This document shows, one piece after another, positions 1-11,111 of a DNA stretch of 64,000 bases. The translations under genes were made by a program, and so were the position numbers. Location of the stretch: the NCBI GenBank assembly GCA_022457155.1, contig JAJGOT010000165.1, positions 304,001 through 368,000 of the forward strand, written 5' to 3'. The notes beneath the pieces are model-generated. The model was given only the letters and a program-made list of their open reading frames with translations, was not told the DNA's origin and did no database searches. Every line of letters starts with the position of its first letter. Within the stretch, counting starts at the first letter, position 1. The stretch comes from Cladopsammia gracilis. Taxonomy: Eukaryota > Cnidaria > Anthozoa > Scleractinia > Dendrophylliidae.

Positions 1-1177
1 TCGCCTTCTCGAGAAGGTGAAGGATGAGCTCACCGTAAGTGCGTCTGGCAACCTCATTCTACGTGGAACCCGCATAGTCGTCCCGAAAAGTCTACAAGAC
101 CACGTGATCAACCTCGCACATGAAGGCCACCAAGGGCTTGTGAAGACTAAGTCACTGTTACGAGAGAAAGTTTGGTTCCCGAACATTGACAAGCTGTTTG
201 AAAGCAAGGTGAAGTTATGCGAAGCTTGCCTGATTGCTACTCCTGAATGCAAGAGAGAACCCTTGCAGATGTCCCCACTCCCAGCAGCGCCTTGGAAAGA
301 AATTAGTGTTGACTTTGCTGAGATCCCAAACAAGGAGTATCTCCTTCTGATTACTGACGACTACTCCAGGTACCCAGTAGTGGAAATTGTGAAATCGACT
401 GCCGCGACAACGGTCATACCGAAGCTCGACAAGGTGTTCTCAGAGTATGGAGTCCCTGACGTAGTGAAATCGGATAACGGGCCCCCGTTCAACAGCAAGG
501 AGTTTACAGCGTTTGCAGATGACCTTGGCTTCAAGCATCGGAAAGTGACCCCAAAGTGGGCGCGGGCCAACTGAGAAGTAGAGAGATTTGTGCGCACCGT
601 GAAAAAGGTCATAAAGACAGCAAAGTTGGAGCACAAGAACTACAAGCAAGAGTTAAACAGAATGCTGAGGAACTACCGCGCTACGCCGCACAGCACTACA
701 AGAGTTGCACCAGCGACAGCACTGTTTGGCAGGCCAATGAAGACAAAGCTACCTGAGGTAACGAGACCCTGCTCAGACGCTGATATCAGGCAGCGTGACC
801 AGGCAGCGAAGGCTAAAATGAAGGAGCACGCGGACAACAAGCAGTACGTTAAGCCGTCGGCTATCAAAGAAGGCGATATTGTACTGGTCAAGAGAGATGA
901 GACAAAGAGGAAAGGCGACACACCGTATAACCCAGTACCGCGGACTGTCGTCCGGACCAAAGGGTCCATGGTCATTGTAGAAGATGCTGAAGGCGTCCCT
1001 ATTACAAGAAATTCAAGGCCTCCTATGAAGAGCAAGAGGGCCCCTACGGGGATGGTCCTCCGTCGCAGCCCAGTGATGCGCCTGCGAGACGCTATCCCCA
1101 GCGTGCGCGAGCACGCCCAACCAAGTTTGCTCACTATGTTCTTGACTGACACTGTTTGCATGAGAACTCTTCTATAA
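1..1177 (+). pseudogene. Ty3/gypsy Pol 3' end (integrase), broken by one stop
   Basis: This is the C-terminal part of a Ty3/gypsy retrotransposon polyprotein. The frame is open from the left window edge, so the 5' part lies outside. From position 17 it shows an H2C2 zinc-binding module (His pair near 35/38, CxxC about 30 residues later), then an integrase core with Asp in a VDFAEI stretch, a DDYSRY stretch and a SDNGPPF stretch. A TGA at 572-574 sits where integrases have Gly in an NGEVER-like motif, and the same frame continues to 1177. It therefore looks like a single nonsense mutation rather than a frameshift. The C-terminal half keeps a chromodomain-less basic tail. The call rests on recognising the integrase motifs. 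The copy is probably inactive. Confidence 0.85.
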
Positions 1178-1322
1178 GGACTTTAGGTTTTTAGGGACCC
1201 GGACACTTTCTGTTACTTTATTCTTTTTTCAGTTAGGTTTACTTTTGGACATGTTATGTTCTTCGTTCAATTCATAGTTGATTAGCCTCGGTGTACGGAA
1301 TTCTCCCCAGGGAAGAAAGGGA

Positions 1323-1546
1323 TGTAGTGTCGTTACCATATATAGTGCTGCTACCAAATATGGTGGTGTATTGTGTAGCCTAGGATTCCGGGATGTGCAA
1401 GCACGAGGTTGTAGGATCAGTAGAACGAAGCATGTACAGAGAATAAACGTGTGTTGTTTCGCTACTTTGGACTCCATGTTATGAAGCACCTTTACAGGCG
1501 CCTTGTTTTTATTTTTTCAAAACTCTGCACGCGCTAACCCCTAACA
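1323..1546 (+). repeat. putative 3' LTR of the gypsy element
   Basis: A purine-rich tract (GGGAAGAAAGGGA) ends just before TGTAGTGTCG, and the segment closes with CCCCTAACA. That is the TG...CA pattern expected of a 224-bp LTR lying downstream of pol. An AATAAA-like signal is present near 1441. The 5' LTR is outside the window, so the boundaries and the target duplication could not be checked. Confidence 0.5.
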
Positions 1547-1735
1547 GTCCGGAACGACCTTCGAATAAATCGCTCCGCTCCTTCTATCCTTTTGCGGAGG
1601 AGCGTTCGAGAAGCACTCGACAGTTTTCAGATACATCTGTTGTCGCTGCTGGAATTCTGTTTGACTCTGACTCATCTGCTTGCACCGTGCAATCTGCCTG
1701 TACCGCACGATTTTCTGGACACACCATCTTGCTCG

Positions 1736-2345
1736 TTATACTTCTTTACAAACGCAGTGTTCCTTTTTAGTTCCACACCAGCCTCGTTTCAAATAGTTAC
1801 TTATTTTTCCTGTCTTCTGATCCACCTTAAAAGGGACTGGATTGAAGTTGGTATACAACTTGTTTGTCTTTTCGGCCCTTAAAAGTACTGCTTCACAAAC
1901 TCGTATGGTCTTGGGCGTGGTACCCCGTTTGGAGTCTGCATAAGCTTTGCCCTTTAATTTGTTCGACCAATCTCGTTCCTGAACTTCCTCCCTTGGCACC
2001 TCGGCCGTCTCTCTTCTAAGCTCTGGCAATTTGGACCTCATCTCGTGGCCAAACATCAGAAAAAAGGGTGTGGTACCCGTTGTCGTTTTCGAAGTAGACC
2101 TGTGAGCCGTCAACCAGATAACCAACTCGGTTCTCCAGTTCAACCCCTCTAAATGTGCAATCTGAAGACATTTAAGTAAAGAACGATTTTGGCGCTCCAC
2201 CTCGCCGTTAGCTTGAGGCCACAGAGGAGTCCATCTGTGGTGCTCAATCCGTACGTAAAAAGGTCTCGAACTCTTCGGAAACAAACTGGGGACCCGTATC
2301 TGTCCTCAAAGAAAATGGCAAACTGAACCTAGCAACCGTTATCAC
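1736..2345 (-). pseudogene. Ty3/gypsy integrase fragment, frameshifted
   Basis: The minus strand encodes the end of a gypsy integrase: a PQANGEVERQN block, an AHRSTSKTTTG block, then a KLPEL block and a basic tail, typical of K02A2.6-like elements. The N-terminal part of the match (a TDTGPQF stretch near 2300-2345) is in another frame, so there is a frameshift near 2260. It is in opposite orientation to the element at 1-1546 and is a separate, truncated copy. Confidence 0.8.
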
Positions 2346-3060
2346 TCGAATTATCACGTGTGGTGAGGTGTGCTTAGGCGTGAGGAAATCAACCCTCTCC
2401 TCTCAATCATCACGTTCGAATGTGATATTCTTATAACAACATTGTCAAAAAAAGTTAACCTAAGAAAGATGTTTCATTAACGAGCTTAAAATTTACCATA
2501 ACAATTATATTACTTAGCATAAGAAACGTCAAGTTTATTATAAAAATGCGTTGGTTTACGATGTTTATCACCGCTGTTTATGTTTTATTTTTAAGCGAAT
2601 TAAGTATGTTAATTTACGCTGTCGTTTTAGTCGTTGTAATTCAGTTTCATGTTGTAATTGTATAGTTCCCTACCTTGTGCTGTTCTTAATATAATAGGAT
2701 ATGCCTCCTGTTGGATACTAACCAACAATGGCCTTGGGAGCTAAAAACAAAGACCAAACAAATTCAGATTGATTACCAATTGTTATTAAACATTAGTTAG
2801 TAGTATTACATCACACTAACCCCGGATATAAAGTTATTTTCATGCGGTTAAACACTTACTATGTCAAACCTGTCAGCGACAGAAGATCTCTTGAATTTGG
2901 TGGTTGTACCGATTTTTAGGCTGAATTTTGGCATATTTTAAAAGATGGGAGTTTCCCAAAGGTGCATTTAGAAGGAAGTTTAATTAACACAGCACAGCCA
3001 TGACTCTAAAAGGAATATTTTTATCGAAGTGCAACGCAACACCATTAAACTTCACATCAC
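2346..3060. other. AT-rich intergenic DNA
   Basis: No coding frame, RNA gene or clear repeat boundary was recognised in these roughly 700 bases. Confidence 0.5.
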
Positions 3061-3165
3061 TGATTATGTGATCTCTATTATCACCACCACTACCATCACC
3101 TCCATCATTATCATCATCATCATCATCACCATCATCATCATTATCATCATCATTCTTATTCTTCT
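3061..3165. repeat. imperfect (ATC)n/(ACC)n microsatellite
   Basis: A run of CAC, ATC and ATT triplets makes a simple-sequence tract. The open frame across it is a string of Ile and Thr and is not a gene. Confidence 0.9.
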
Positions 3166-3311
3166 ATTAAACTTGCCTCCTTCACTTTTGAAGATTTTCG
3201 CAAGCGTTAAAAGTATACATTTACAACAATAACAGTAAACTTAATTTATAACAAATCAATTAAATAAAGGAAAAGAATGGTCATGTCTAGTAATCAAATC
3301 TGGTTGTTTAA

Positions 3312-3957
3312 GAGGGCATTACGGTTGGTTTTTGGTAAAATTTTGGCTGCTTAATAAAAAAATGATATTTGATTGACAATTCATTCAAATTAATTCAAAC
3401 TTTGTACAGAGTACATCAAGGTCACTGTCTACCACATGGGATAACCAGTGTTAATGATTTGTTTATTTTAGGTTAATAATTAACAATTTTCTGAGAAATG
3501 TTTTGGGGGTTAGATTACAGCCCCTCACTTTTTGACAAGTTGTTTTCATAAAAATCACTTGATTTTTGGTACAATAAATCTTTATGAGATGGAGTGTAAC
3601 CTAATGGAGTGTTTTCGCCTTCGGACCATTTTGGTCACCATGGTAACCAATCAAACATTTTAGAAGGCAAATTTCTTATAAAATCAGGTTTATTTGAGAA
3701 AATTAAATTCTACTCCATAGGATTGCAGATAAGTACATAAAGAATTTTGCTACCAAATTTGATTGCAATTACTTAAATACTCTTTGAAAAATATGTGGGC
3801 CACCCACAAAAAAGGCCCTCATTTATAGTGGAAAAAATAATTTGCCAAAGAAATGAATATATATTCTGAAACTAGATATATTCAAGTATTCATTGAGAGG
3901 TAATAAAAAAATTGACAAATTTTAAAATTTTTGCCAAAAACCAGCCGTAATGCCCCC
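3312..3957. mobile_element. TTAA-flanked MITE (646 bp)
   Basis: The ends are inverted: GAGGGCATTACGG on the left, and CCGTAATGCCCCC on the right, with similarity continuing inwards for over 30 bases. TTAA flanks both sides (3308-3311 and 3958-3961). TTAA duplication is typical of piggyBac and Kolobok-type elements. There is no transposase, so it is non-autonomous. The right flank abuts the LINE fragment at 3958-4380. Confidence 0.75.
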
Positions 3958-4380
3958 TTAAAGGAGGCCAACTTCGATACTTGCACTATCGTCGGGAAGA
4001 CTGTTCCAATCTCTAATTGTTCTTAGGAAATAGGAGTATAGATGGAAGTTCGTTTTTCATCTCGGGACTTTGTAACTCAAAGAATTACAATGCCTGCTCT
4101 TCCTTTGCATTGGTTCCAATCTATCCATCCCATCTGGAGCAACAAGATTGTGATGGATTTTGAACATCATACATAGCCTCATAACCCTCCTTCTGCTCTC
4201 TAGCGATTCCCAGTCCAACTGGTCTAACATATCACCGACGTCTCCTTTTGTGTCAAACCAACAGAAAATAATTCGAATTCTTTTCTGCTGATCAAACTTT
4301 GTCAATATAAGGCTCTGTTGTCGCATTATAAATCTATCGGCTCGTACCTCAGTTTTGATGCGGTCAGCGGTTCTGTCCAT
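3958..4380 (-). pseudogene. C-terminal end of a non-LTR (LINE) reverse transcriptase
   Basis: The minus strand reads RADRF..., then GDVGDMLDQLDWESLESRR and MFKIHHNLV. After a frame change near 4056 it reads FLRTIRDWNSLPDD. This order is characteristic of the C-terminal segment of jockey/RTE/CR1-like LINE ORF2 proteins. The catalytic domain is missing, so it is a 5'-truncated copy with at least one frameshift. Confidence 0.8.
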
Positions 4381-4810
4381 GAATTCTTGGTGTTTATCGT
4401 TCTAGAGTGTAAAATGACCCAAACAAAGTGTTGAGCTAAGTTTTATCTGCATTTAACATTTGCTTGCTACCTCTTTACCAGGGTATGTAGTTACATGAAA
4501 CATCAATTTCCCAGATCTATTTTCGTGAGCCGAAAGAGTGGCTGCGTCTCATAAGTCTATAACCGAGTTCTCGCTCTCGGCTGGCCGGCCGAGAGAGATT
4601 TGGGGACGAGATTAGCATCGGGTTGCTGTTAAAGGAGGCTTCTTCAAGTTTGTTTGTTTTCTCAGCATAACAGTAATCAGACTATTTCAAACAATAATAA
4701 AAATATAAGTACCACTATAGTCTAGTGTTACGTATTTTGATGAAAGAAATCATAACGAGGGACTGAAACAACCTTACTGTACGATCAGCCTTTCATTTTA
4801 TTTGTTTTCT
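4381..4810. other. intergenic, short GC-rich palindrome only
   Basis: No gene was seen. A short hairpin (CTCTCGGC/GGCCGAGAG, about 4573-4596) stands out in otherwise AT-rich DNA. Confidence 0.4.
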
Positions 4811-5145
4811 GATTAGAGGGTCAAGACATACACTTTTGTGGTTTATAAAGTGATTAAAGGGACAAGACACGCACTTTTGTGGTTTATAAAGTAATTAAAG
4901 GGACAAGACACATACTTTTGTGGTTTATAAAGTGATTAAAGGGACAAGACACGCACTTTTGTGGTTTATAAAGTGATTAAAGGGACAAGACACATACTTT
5001 TGTGGTTTATAAAGTGATTAAAGGGACAAGACACACTTTTGTGGTTTGTCATAAGGATGGACTGGTTGGAGAGACAAGACACACACTTTTGTGGTTTGTG
5101 GACTGATTAGAGGGACAAAACACACACTTTTATGTTTTGTCCAAG
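4811..5145. repeat. 41-bp tandem repeat, about 8 units
   Basis: Units start at 4811, 4852, 4893, 4934, 4975 and 5016, exactly 41 bp apart. Each contains GGGACAAGACAC and CTTTTGTGGTTTATAAAG. Two further units (about 5057 and 5101) are diverged and of altered length. The repeats are head to tail with no spacers, so this is a minisatellite. Confidence 0.95.
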
Positions 5146-5319
5146 ATGGAAGGATCAGGTTATTTTTTCCCTTTCCCGCTTCGCCGTGTGTTTCTGCGGG
5201 AATAGTTTTTCTAGCACGTACGCGCTTGTTTCGTCTCTTCTTCGACGATTAAATGGAAGTGTTCGCTGTCTAAAATATACGTTGCGGTAGGAAAGGGAAA
5301 GGAATGGACACTAGGAATA

Positions 5320-5355
5320 CCACAGGCAGACCAATCACGATTGGTCTGCCTGTGG
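5320..5355. repeat. perfect 17-bp hairpin
   Basis: CCACAGGCAGACCAATC is followed by a 2-base loop and its exact reverse complement. No other element boundary was found around it. Confidence 0.85.
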
Positions 5356-5450
5356 GAATACAAGGTCGAATTTTAATAAAAAAACATCCTGACTTTATAC
5401 GAGTCGTTATTGCATACACCACATGTAAATGTTTAAAAGTTTTGTTAGCT

Positions 5451-5743
5451 TACTGCGCCTTTCAATAACATGCGGAATTTGAAATTCAAATTTCCACCAA
5501 CAGTTGCGTCTTACACTGCCGTCAATCATCTTTAGCTTACCTCTCAGGAAACAGATCTTCACTTCCATGAGGTCAAAAAGTCACGTCCGTGCATTATGAT
5601 TGGTAGATTTCGATCCATTTTGTTTGTTTCTTTTTTACATGGTCCGTTGGCCTTCGTATTAATTATGATTGACGGCAGGGAATAACGCAACTATTGGTGA
5701 ATATTTGAATTTCAAATTCCGCCTGTTATTGAAAGGCGCAGTA
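5451..5743. mobile_element. foldback MITE with about 85-bp inverted repeats
   Basis: The left arm starts TACTGCGCCTTTCAATAACA and the right arm is its reverse complement with few changes (AGGCGCAGTA at the end). The similarity runs through GAATTTGAAATTCAAAT and CTGCCGTCAATCAT on both sides. A TA is present at each end, as expected of TA-targeting elements. It sits 70 bp downstream of the stop codon of the gene at 5813-8806. Confidence 0.8.
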
Positions 5744-5812
5744 AAAGCTTTTTAACACTTGAAAACTGTTAACGTTAATCTTGCTTTAACAGTAATTTCA
5801 ATCTTAACCGGT

Positions 5813-8806
5813 TTAAATTTGTTCGATCACAAATATTTTCACCTTAGCAATTGTTTCTTTATCTTTCTTGGCCGCTTTCAAAGTGTTCAATTTCCACTTA
5901 ACAAGAGAGGCAGCGATAGTAAACCCAAGAGAACTCTTTTTACTGACACTTGTGTCCGAGCTCATCATTGACGCCGCTAATGAAGACCTTCGTCTTGCTT
6001 GCGAGTCTCGTCTCGTTCCAGGGACGTCAGAACTTCCCGTGGAAGACTGGGATGATAGTGCAGCTTCTTGCAAGGCCTGTGACGTGTCTATTTGTCCTGA
6101 GGTGGAGTGGGTGGGGAAATGTTGTGCGTCTACAATGGGTACTCGCGTGGAGCGAGGGATGCCTGTTTGGCTCGTGGGAGAGGTAGCAGGGAAATTCTGC
6201 AATGAGGCTGGTGAAGATCTTCGCCGCCTGTTGGTTTCCGACCGTACTAAGAGGGGGATGGTAAGTGGTTTTATGGCGTCGGATTCCTCCTGTGGCTGTT
6301 GACAGCTTTTTGTACTGAAAGTTCCAATGTGACATGAGGCGTTATTATTGAACTGTGAAGAATTACCAACGTCTATTTATGTGTTCCCATGTATTAAAGT
6401 ATTTGACAAATTTTAGGATAAATTAACTGAGCATAACGGTTAGTTTTGATTCTTAAAAATGATGTCTGCATGACAAGGTTGTATAATAGAGGTGTCTTAC
6501 AATTGAGAGCGAGTCAGTTTACAATGAGTTTTGGTCCCTTTGTGCCTAGTGTACTGTCCGTATATGGAGTTGCCAGTCTATAAGGAGAAATTTAACTTCG
6601 TAGTCACAACTTCCAAGCTCATCATCAATGACTTCTGAAGACTAAGGCCTTTGCGAATACTCGTTAGGTTCATTAGTAAACCAACATTTTTTATGAAGTG
6701 CTCAGGGAAAAGCGCTATAGAATCTGAAAGATTTTATGAAGTGAGTAGGACTAAACTGTAACCATTCTTATCCATAAAGCGCACGGGGTCAGTAATTTTC
6801 TTTTTGACCAGATAATAAAGACTGTGAATGAAAGAGCTGGTCAGTTAAACGAGAGAGGCCAAGGCTGGTTTGGCCAGCCGAAATATAATACTAAAAAAAA
6901 TCTACGTTGGATCGGTCTCTGCTTCTGCAGTATATCTCCACTTCCTTCGTCTTCTTTCTGAACATATCAATAGAAAGTCACCTATGTTCAAGTTCTTTTG
7001 TAAGTTACACGTCCTAAGAAATCTGTGCTGCTTCTTCTAAAGGGTTCCAGAGAGAGACTATACACTAATTTATAGCTCAGTTCCGCATGCATCTATCACA
7101 CATACCACACCTTATAGCAGTATTCAACTGTCAAATGTTTGTTTTTCTTTTTTTTTCTATGTAATATCAGGCATTTGGTATTAACATTACGAACCTGTTA
7201 ACTTCAGAAGAGACTAGAGATTTCATTTTATCTCTTAGCACATACTGCGATCTTTCACTAGCTTGAGGCGCTCTTGGAGTAAAGAGAGCACCGTTTATCG
7301 ACCCAGAAAGGCTCCCGACTTGAAGCTTGTCACCAGGCTCCTCGCTGGCGGTAGCTACGGTTCTGTCGTCGCCTTGAGGTGTTGGTTTGTTGAAGGATTC
7401 GCTCTCCTTGCTGATCTCGTTCTAGAAAAGAAAACGTATCTTAACATGAGAACGTAGGTGCATTCTTCCTATGTGTGAAGGATGGCCTGGTTCCCCGGGG
7501 GGGGGGGGGGGGGGCTCCCATATAAAAGAGACGGGGGTGATTGTCGTTTGGTACTACTATAGCAGTTTGAATGGAAAAGGACTTGTATACTGGGCTAGTG
7601 AACATTTAGCAAAGCATGTCACTGTTCTTAGTTCTCGGTATCATCCCAAGTACATTTGAACGATCCAGCAGGGTAGCTTATTGAAAACTTTGGGATATGC
7701 GCGAAAAAGACAGCACAAAATTGTTTGTGAAATAAGCTGTGAAAATGCAAATGATATTGTTTACCTTCCCTGCATTGGCTGTTGCCATGTCACTGGGATC
7801 GTCTGCAGTTTGGGTCATGTGATCAGTAATGCGGAGACTGGACAATTCTTCGTTCCTGTAGAGAAATGTGTAAATGTCTCACATCATTTTGTCGCGTGAG
7901 TGGAATGAAGTACGACTTAGCCATTAACTGCCTTGCATTCTCTATCCACAGTTTATATATACTTCATTTGCTATTCTATCACTCACAATTGACATTGCTG
8001 TCAATGTCTGTGGGTTCATAGCTCAGTTGGTAGAGCATAAGTGCCGGTAACGTGGAAGTCATGGGGTGCAAATCCCGTTAAAGCCCTGAATTTATTTTTC
8101 AGGCTTTTTCGCAATTGTTTGAATTGCAAATATAACTTCGAGGATCATTTCTTCACTTGATAAAATACATTGTACGATGCTTAATAAAAAACTTACAACC
8201 GTTTTAGTAGTTTAACATGGAAAGGCAACTGATAATAACAACAACATCATGAACAAGAAAAAAATGACAACAACAACAACAACAACAACAACAAGAGGAA
8301 CAGAACAGAAGACCGAATAAGAGGATGAGAAGAAGAACTGAGAGGAAGAAGACGACGACGACGAATAAATTGGAAAAAAGTCAGCAAGTCTTCAGTAAAT
8401 TATTGGCAGACCGTAGATTACAAATTGATTGATTTGACGACGGTTTCATGTTTTTTCCATAAGCTCTAATCAGTTGTATTCCATATGTTGTGATTAAAAA
8501 TGCCAACCTTTTCTCTTTGTCGCCTGCCTTGATGTCGTTTAAAACAGTAGAGCCTTCAAAAGCAGTCTTGCTCTCTCTGGGAAGGCTTATGGTCAGAGGC
8601 GTGTCTTGTAAAAAGGTGCCATTTGCGCTACAGCTACGAGGAGTGTCGATGGTATTAACCTCTGGGTTCGGGGCAGATTTTCTATATGGGAGACTCTTCC
8701 GACGGAGATCATTGTCGTTTTCAACGGCTTTCAACTCAGAAGAAACCCAGGTCTGTTCTGAGCTTTCTGTCTCAGCCTTAAAACTTTGATGACCCTCTGT
8801 TGCCAT
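5813..8806 (-). CDS. serine-rich hypothetical protein, five exons
   Basis: Five minus-strand exons join in phase: 8806-8508 (ATG at 8806), 7855-7765, 7421-7195, 6957-6906 and 6196-5813. Together they make 1053 bases, or 350 residues plus stop. Each boundary has GT-AG sites: donors AAAAG|GTTGGC, GGAAG|GTAAAC, AACAG|GTTCGT and CCAAC|GTAGAT, and acceptors ending in CAG or TAG. Phases are 2, 0, 2, 0 and all agree, which is strong support. The protein is hydrophilic and rich in Ser, Thr, Asp and Glu. Its C-terminal third has a basic RRDSQARRRSS patch, a Ser-rich run and a final Lys-rich amphipathic stretch (SLVKWKLNTLKAAKKDKE). I see no signal peptide, membrane segment or known domain. The 52-bp fourth exon is the least certain. 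The intron at 8507-7856 holds a SINE. The family is not recognised. Confidence 0.72.
7497..7514. repeat. poly(G) tract, 18 bases
   Basis: An uninterrupted G run follows CCCC and precedes CTCCCATATAAAAG. It lies in an intron of the gene at 5813-8806. The flanking CTCCCATATA resembles the inner edge of G-tract-bordered repeats elsewhere in the window. Confidence 0.9.
8012..8115 (+). mobile_element. tRNA-derived SINE (degenerate tRNA-like head)
   Basis: The sequence has an A-box-like TAGCTCAGTTGGTAGAGC and a damaged B box (GGTGCAAATCC instead of GGTTCGAATCC). It then has AAGCCCTGAAT...TTCAGGCTT, a short hairpin tail. The acceptor stem does not close properly, so it is not scored as a functional tRNA. 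It lies in the first intron of the gene at 5813-8806, on the opposite strand. Confidence 0.7.
8225..8366. repeat. (AAC)n and purine-rich low-complexity DNA
   Basis: An AAC triplet run (about 8262-8294) is followed by purine-rich AGAAG and GACGAC triplets. It is intronic to the gene at 5813-8806. Confidence 0.85.
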
Positions 8807-9227
8807 TAAAAAAATCAACTCGTGTCGTTTTCTTCTCTTTCGTTATAAATATTTTTTCTAGTTTTGCTCTGTATACTTTTCTAATTATATACCGATGACC
8901 ATACCTTGCCGAAAAAGCAGTTATTGTGAGCTAGGTTTCATGGTTATGACGCATGAATGGTCACATAAAAGCGCGTGCGCGCGAGCGCGTTCTTTTATAA
9001 CTTAACGTTTACCGTTAAAGGGCAGTATCACGAGGTTCCACGCGCGGCACTGTTCACTATTCTTGCACCAGAATTTTGGACATATCACTGTTAAAAGTGA
9101 TTTTTCCTTTCTTTGTTTGACCCCGTTCTATTAATAATCCCTCCCTTCTTTTAATAATCCCTCCCTTAATAATCCCTCCCTTGCTGTACAATACTAGCGC
9201 AACGTTGCGCTAATATATTTACATCCA
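8807..9227. other. upstream region of gene 5813-8806, short tandem repeat
   Basis: This is the 5' flank of the minus-strand gene. It holds a CG-rich block (GCGCGTGCGCGCGAGCGCG, about 8972) and three closely spaced copies of TAATAATCCCTCCCTT (about 9130-9181). No defined promoter element could be assigned. Confidence 0.4.
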
Positions 9228-9770
9228 CACCCATTGTCGCCTACCGACGCACTACCAATCTTAGTGACATACTAGTTAGATCCAAACTACGTACTAATAG
9301 CGACACACAAACCAACCTGCCCATGGGATCCTTTAAATGCGGAAGCAACTGCCTCACTTGTAGCTACATTACTGACGGACGTACTAACTACTCATTTTCT
9401 GTCACTGGGGAAACCAGAACTATCACACATCACATTGACTGTAACTCAAAAAATCTCATCTACATGGTACACTGCCGACGTTGTAACAAACAGTACATAG
9501 ATGAAACGAAACGGCAACTTAAAGACAGATTTAACGAACACCGAAGACCAGTTGACAGACCCACCCCTACCTCGAGACCTACTACAGTTTCACACCATTT
9601 TCTTTCCGACAACCATTCACCCACTGACATCGAACTCATCCCATTAGAACTCATGCATTCATCTCGTGACGCTACACGCAAAGCAAGGGATGGATTGTTA
9701 ATAGAACGGGGTCACTTGAACCCAAGGGTATCAATAAGCGCGAGGAATTGTAAACCCCGGCCCTATTTGA
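9228..9770 (+). pseudogene. Penelope-like element, GIY-YIG endonuclease end
   Basis: The frame reads a Cys-rich CGSNCLTCSY segment, then LIYMVHCRRCNKQYIDET and RQLKDRFNEHRR. This is the zinc-finger plus GIY-YIG endonuclease arrangement found at the C terminus of Penelope-like retroelements. The usual Gly of the YIGET motif is Asp here, which would probably damage the enzyme. The open frame extends upstream of the ATG at 9323 to about 9228. The reverse transcriptase part is absent, so this is a 5'-truncated copy. The ORF formally runs on to 9826, but the last part (IFIAHVIFYYL...) looks non-coding. Confidence 0.85.
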
Positions 9771-9902
9771 TATTTATAGCACATGTCATCTTTTATTACT
9801 TATCTTGTATTATTTCAATTTTGTAACGTTTTTAATTGTAACCTTATATTCCACTGTTTCTTGGTTATTTGAATTGTAACGATGTTGCCTATAATCAGTA
9901 CC

Positions 9903-9932
9903 CTGAAGAAGTCTGGCCGTGCCTGACGAAAT
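9903..9932 (+). ncRNA. hammerhead-core-like motif 3' of the Penelope fragment
   Basis: CTGAAGA fits the hammerhead core CUGANGA. A stem of GTC-T-GGC paired with GCC-T-GAC follows, then GAAA. This is the order core, stem II, core expected of a hammerhead ribozyme. Stems I and III are not convincing, so it may be a degenerate relic. A very similar arrangement follows the other Penelope fragment at 35660-35683. Confidence 0.4.
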
Positions 9933-9945
9933 ATTGGAAATATAC

Positions 9946-10644
9946 AATTATTTTCCCAACTGTACAGTCAGCCTTTCTTGTATTGTTTATTACTTCAGTC
10001 GTAAATTTGCTGACTAGATCCTCCAGGATCCGGTACCTTTGCAGTTGTCCGTTGGCTCTTGCCATTCAGTGTTTATTGGAAAGTGAAGCGACTGAAGCGA
10101 GGATCTTGTTTCGGACTTGACTTGTTTTATACAATCTCTTGTTCAATGCGATGAATAACATTTCCAAAGCGGTGTGAGTATATAAATGGCTGATAATATA
10201 AACTAGTCTTCGACTAGTTACAAATATCTACTTGTTGGGTCAGTATAAATGTATAGAAAAGAAAGTGCAGCCTTTGTCACGCTGACAAAAACCACCCTGT
10301 CTCTAGAATCGCGACATGGTCATTGCAGTATCACAGGCAGCCCAAGCGCGTATTGTGAAGGGTACATACAGTATAAGGTCACAGCAAAAGTTCAAGGCCA
10401 GGGTACTAGAAAATTCGTAACAAAAATGTTCTATCTCACTTCTACGGTATAATACTTGTTGTCAATGTAATTATTTTGCTGACTTGATGCGACCTAACTT
10501 TCTAGTATTCTTCTTTCCTGGAAATGTTGTAAATATTTCCTTGCCATGACCGCTACAGACGCTACAGTATTACACTATACGGTAACAATAAACTAACACA
10601 CAGCTTGCGTTTGGTCAGTCTGTGTTTCCCATGTTTGTAGACTT
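9946..10644. other. intergenic, no gene recognised
   Basis: Small open frames (for example 10249-10452) have no recognisable features. Nothing else is supported. Confidence 0.4.
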
Positions 10645-10702
10645 TCCCAGGGTCTTTCATCTTCTCTCGCTGCAGGTGGCGGGAAGACGAGAGACCCTGG
10701 GA
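10645..10702. repeat. imperfect hairpin repeat ending CCCTGGGA
   Basis: TCCCAGGGTCT...TCTCGC pairs with GCGGGAAGACGAGAGACCCTGGGA across a short loop. The right half recurs at about 34250-34285 (GAGAGACCCTGGGAACGAGGTTG), so it is a dispersed repeat end. Confidence 0.65.
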
Positions 10703-10757
10703 ACGAGGTTGGTAGACTTAAAAGCTTAAAAGCTAAAAGCTGCCTTATGATAGGAAA

Positions 10758-11111
10758 TTAACGCTCCAGTAGATTAAGGTCTTTGAAATTAACGCGAATT
10801 GGAGGGAAAATTTCTTTCGAATAAAGAAAATTAACGCGAGAGAGGGGGCAAATTTTCAAAATGAAGAAAATTAACGCGATTATTGAAGTCTCTAAAGATA
10901 TTTTGGCTGACTGTGTAGTACAAAAAAAAAACGGATGTCGAGAACTGCTCTTCTGAAAGCAAGAATGAACTGGAAATATTGCAGATGACACATCTTCAAG
11001 GCTTTTACATGGTATCGTAAAAATTAATTCTCTTGGCCATCGTAGCTTAATAAGAAATAGCACACAAACTGCAGTGACAAACATGACAATAAAACGCATG
11101 TTGGAAAACAA
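10758..11111 (-). CDS. small ORF with an N-terminal membrane anchor, in a repeat
   Basis: This is a 117-codon frame. It begins with a hydrophobic stretch (MRFIVMFVTAVCVLFLIK about 5 residues in), followed by a Ser/Cys-containing polar region, like the anchor of a type II membrane protein. Its first codons lie in the palindrome arm, so they are duplicated in the other orientation at about 11296-11343. Its last third runs through the TAACGC repeats and is probably not coding. It may be a captured exon or may be fortuitous. Confidence 0.3.
   Translation of the reverse strand: MFSNMRFIVMFVTAVCVLFLIKLRWPRELIFTIPCKSLEDVSSAIFPVHSCFQKSSSRHPFFFCTTQSAKISLETSIIALIFFILKICPLSRVNFLYSKEIFPPIRVNFKDLNLLER

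Noticed and set aside
3029..3232. 67-codon ORF
   Set aside because: A poly-Ile/Thr translation of a trinucleotide microsatellite.
4811..5145. CRISPR-like regular repeats
   Set aside because: Units are contiguous 41-mers without unique spacers, in an animal genome context; a minisatellite.
5868..6302. 144-codon plus-strand ORF as a gene
   Set aside because: It is antisense to the last exon of the phase-supported minus-strand gene and has no recognisable features.
8012..8085. functional tRNA gene
   Set aside because: A-box good, but B box altered and acceptor stem unpaired, followed by a SINE-type tail.
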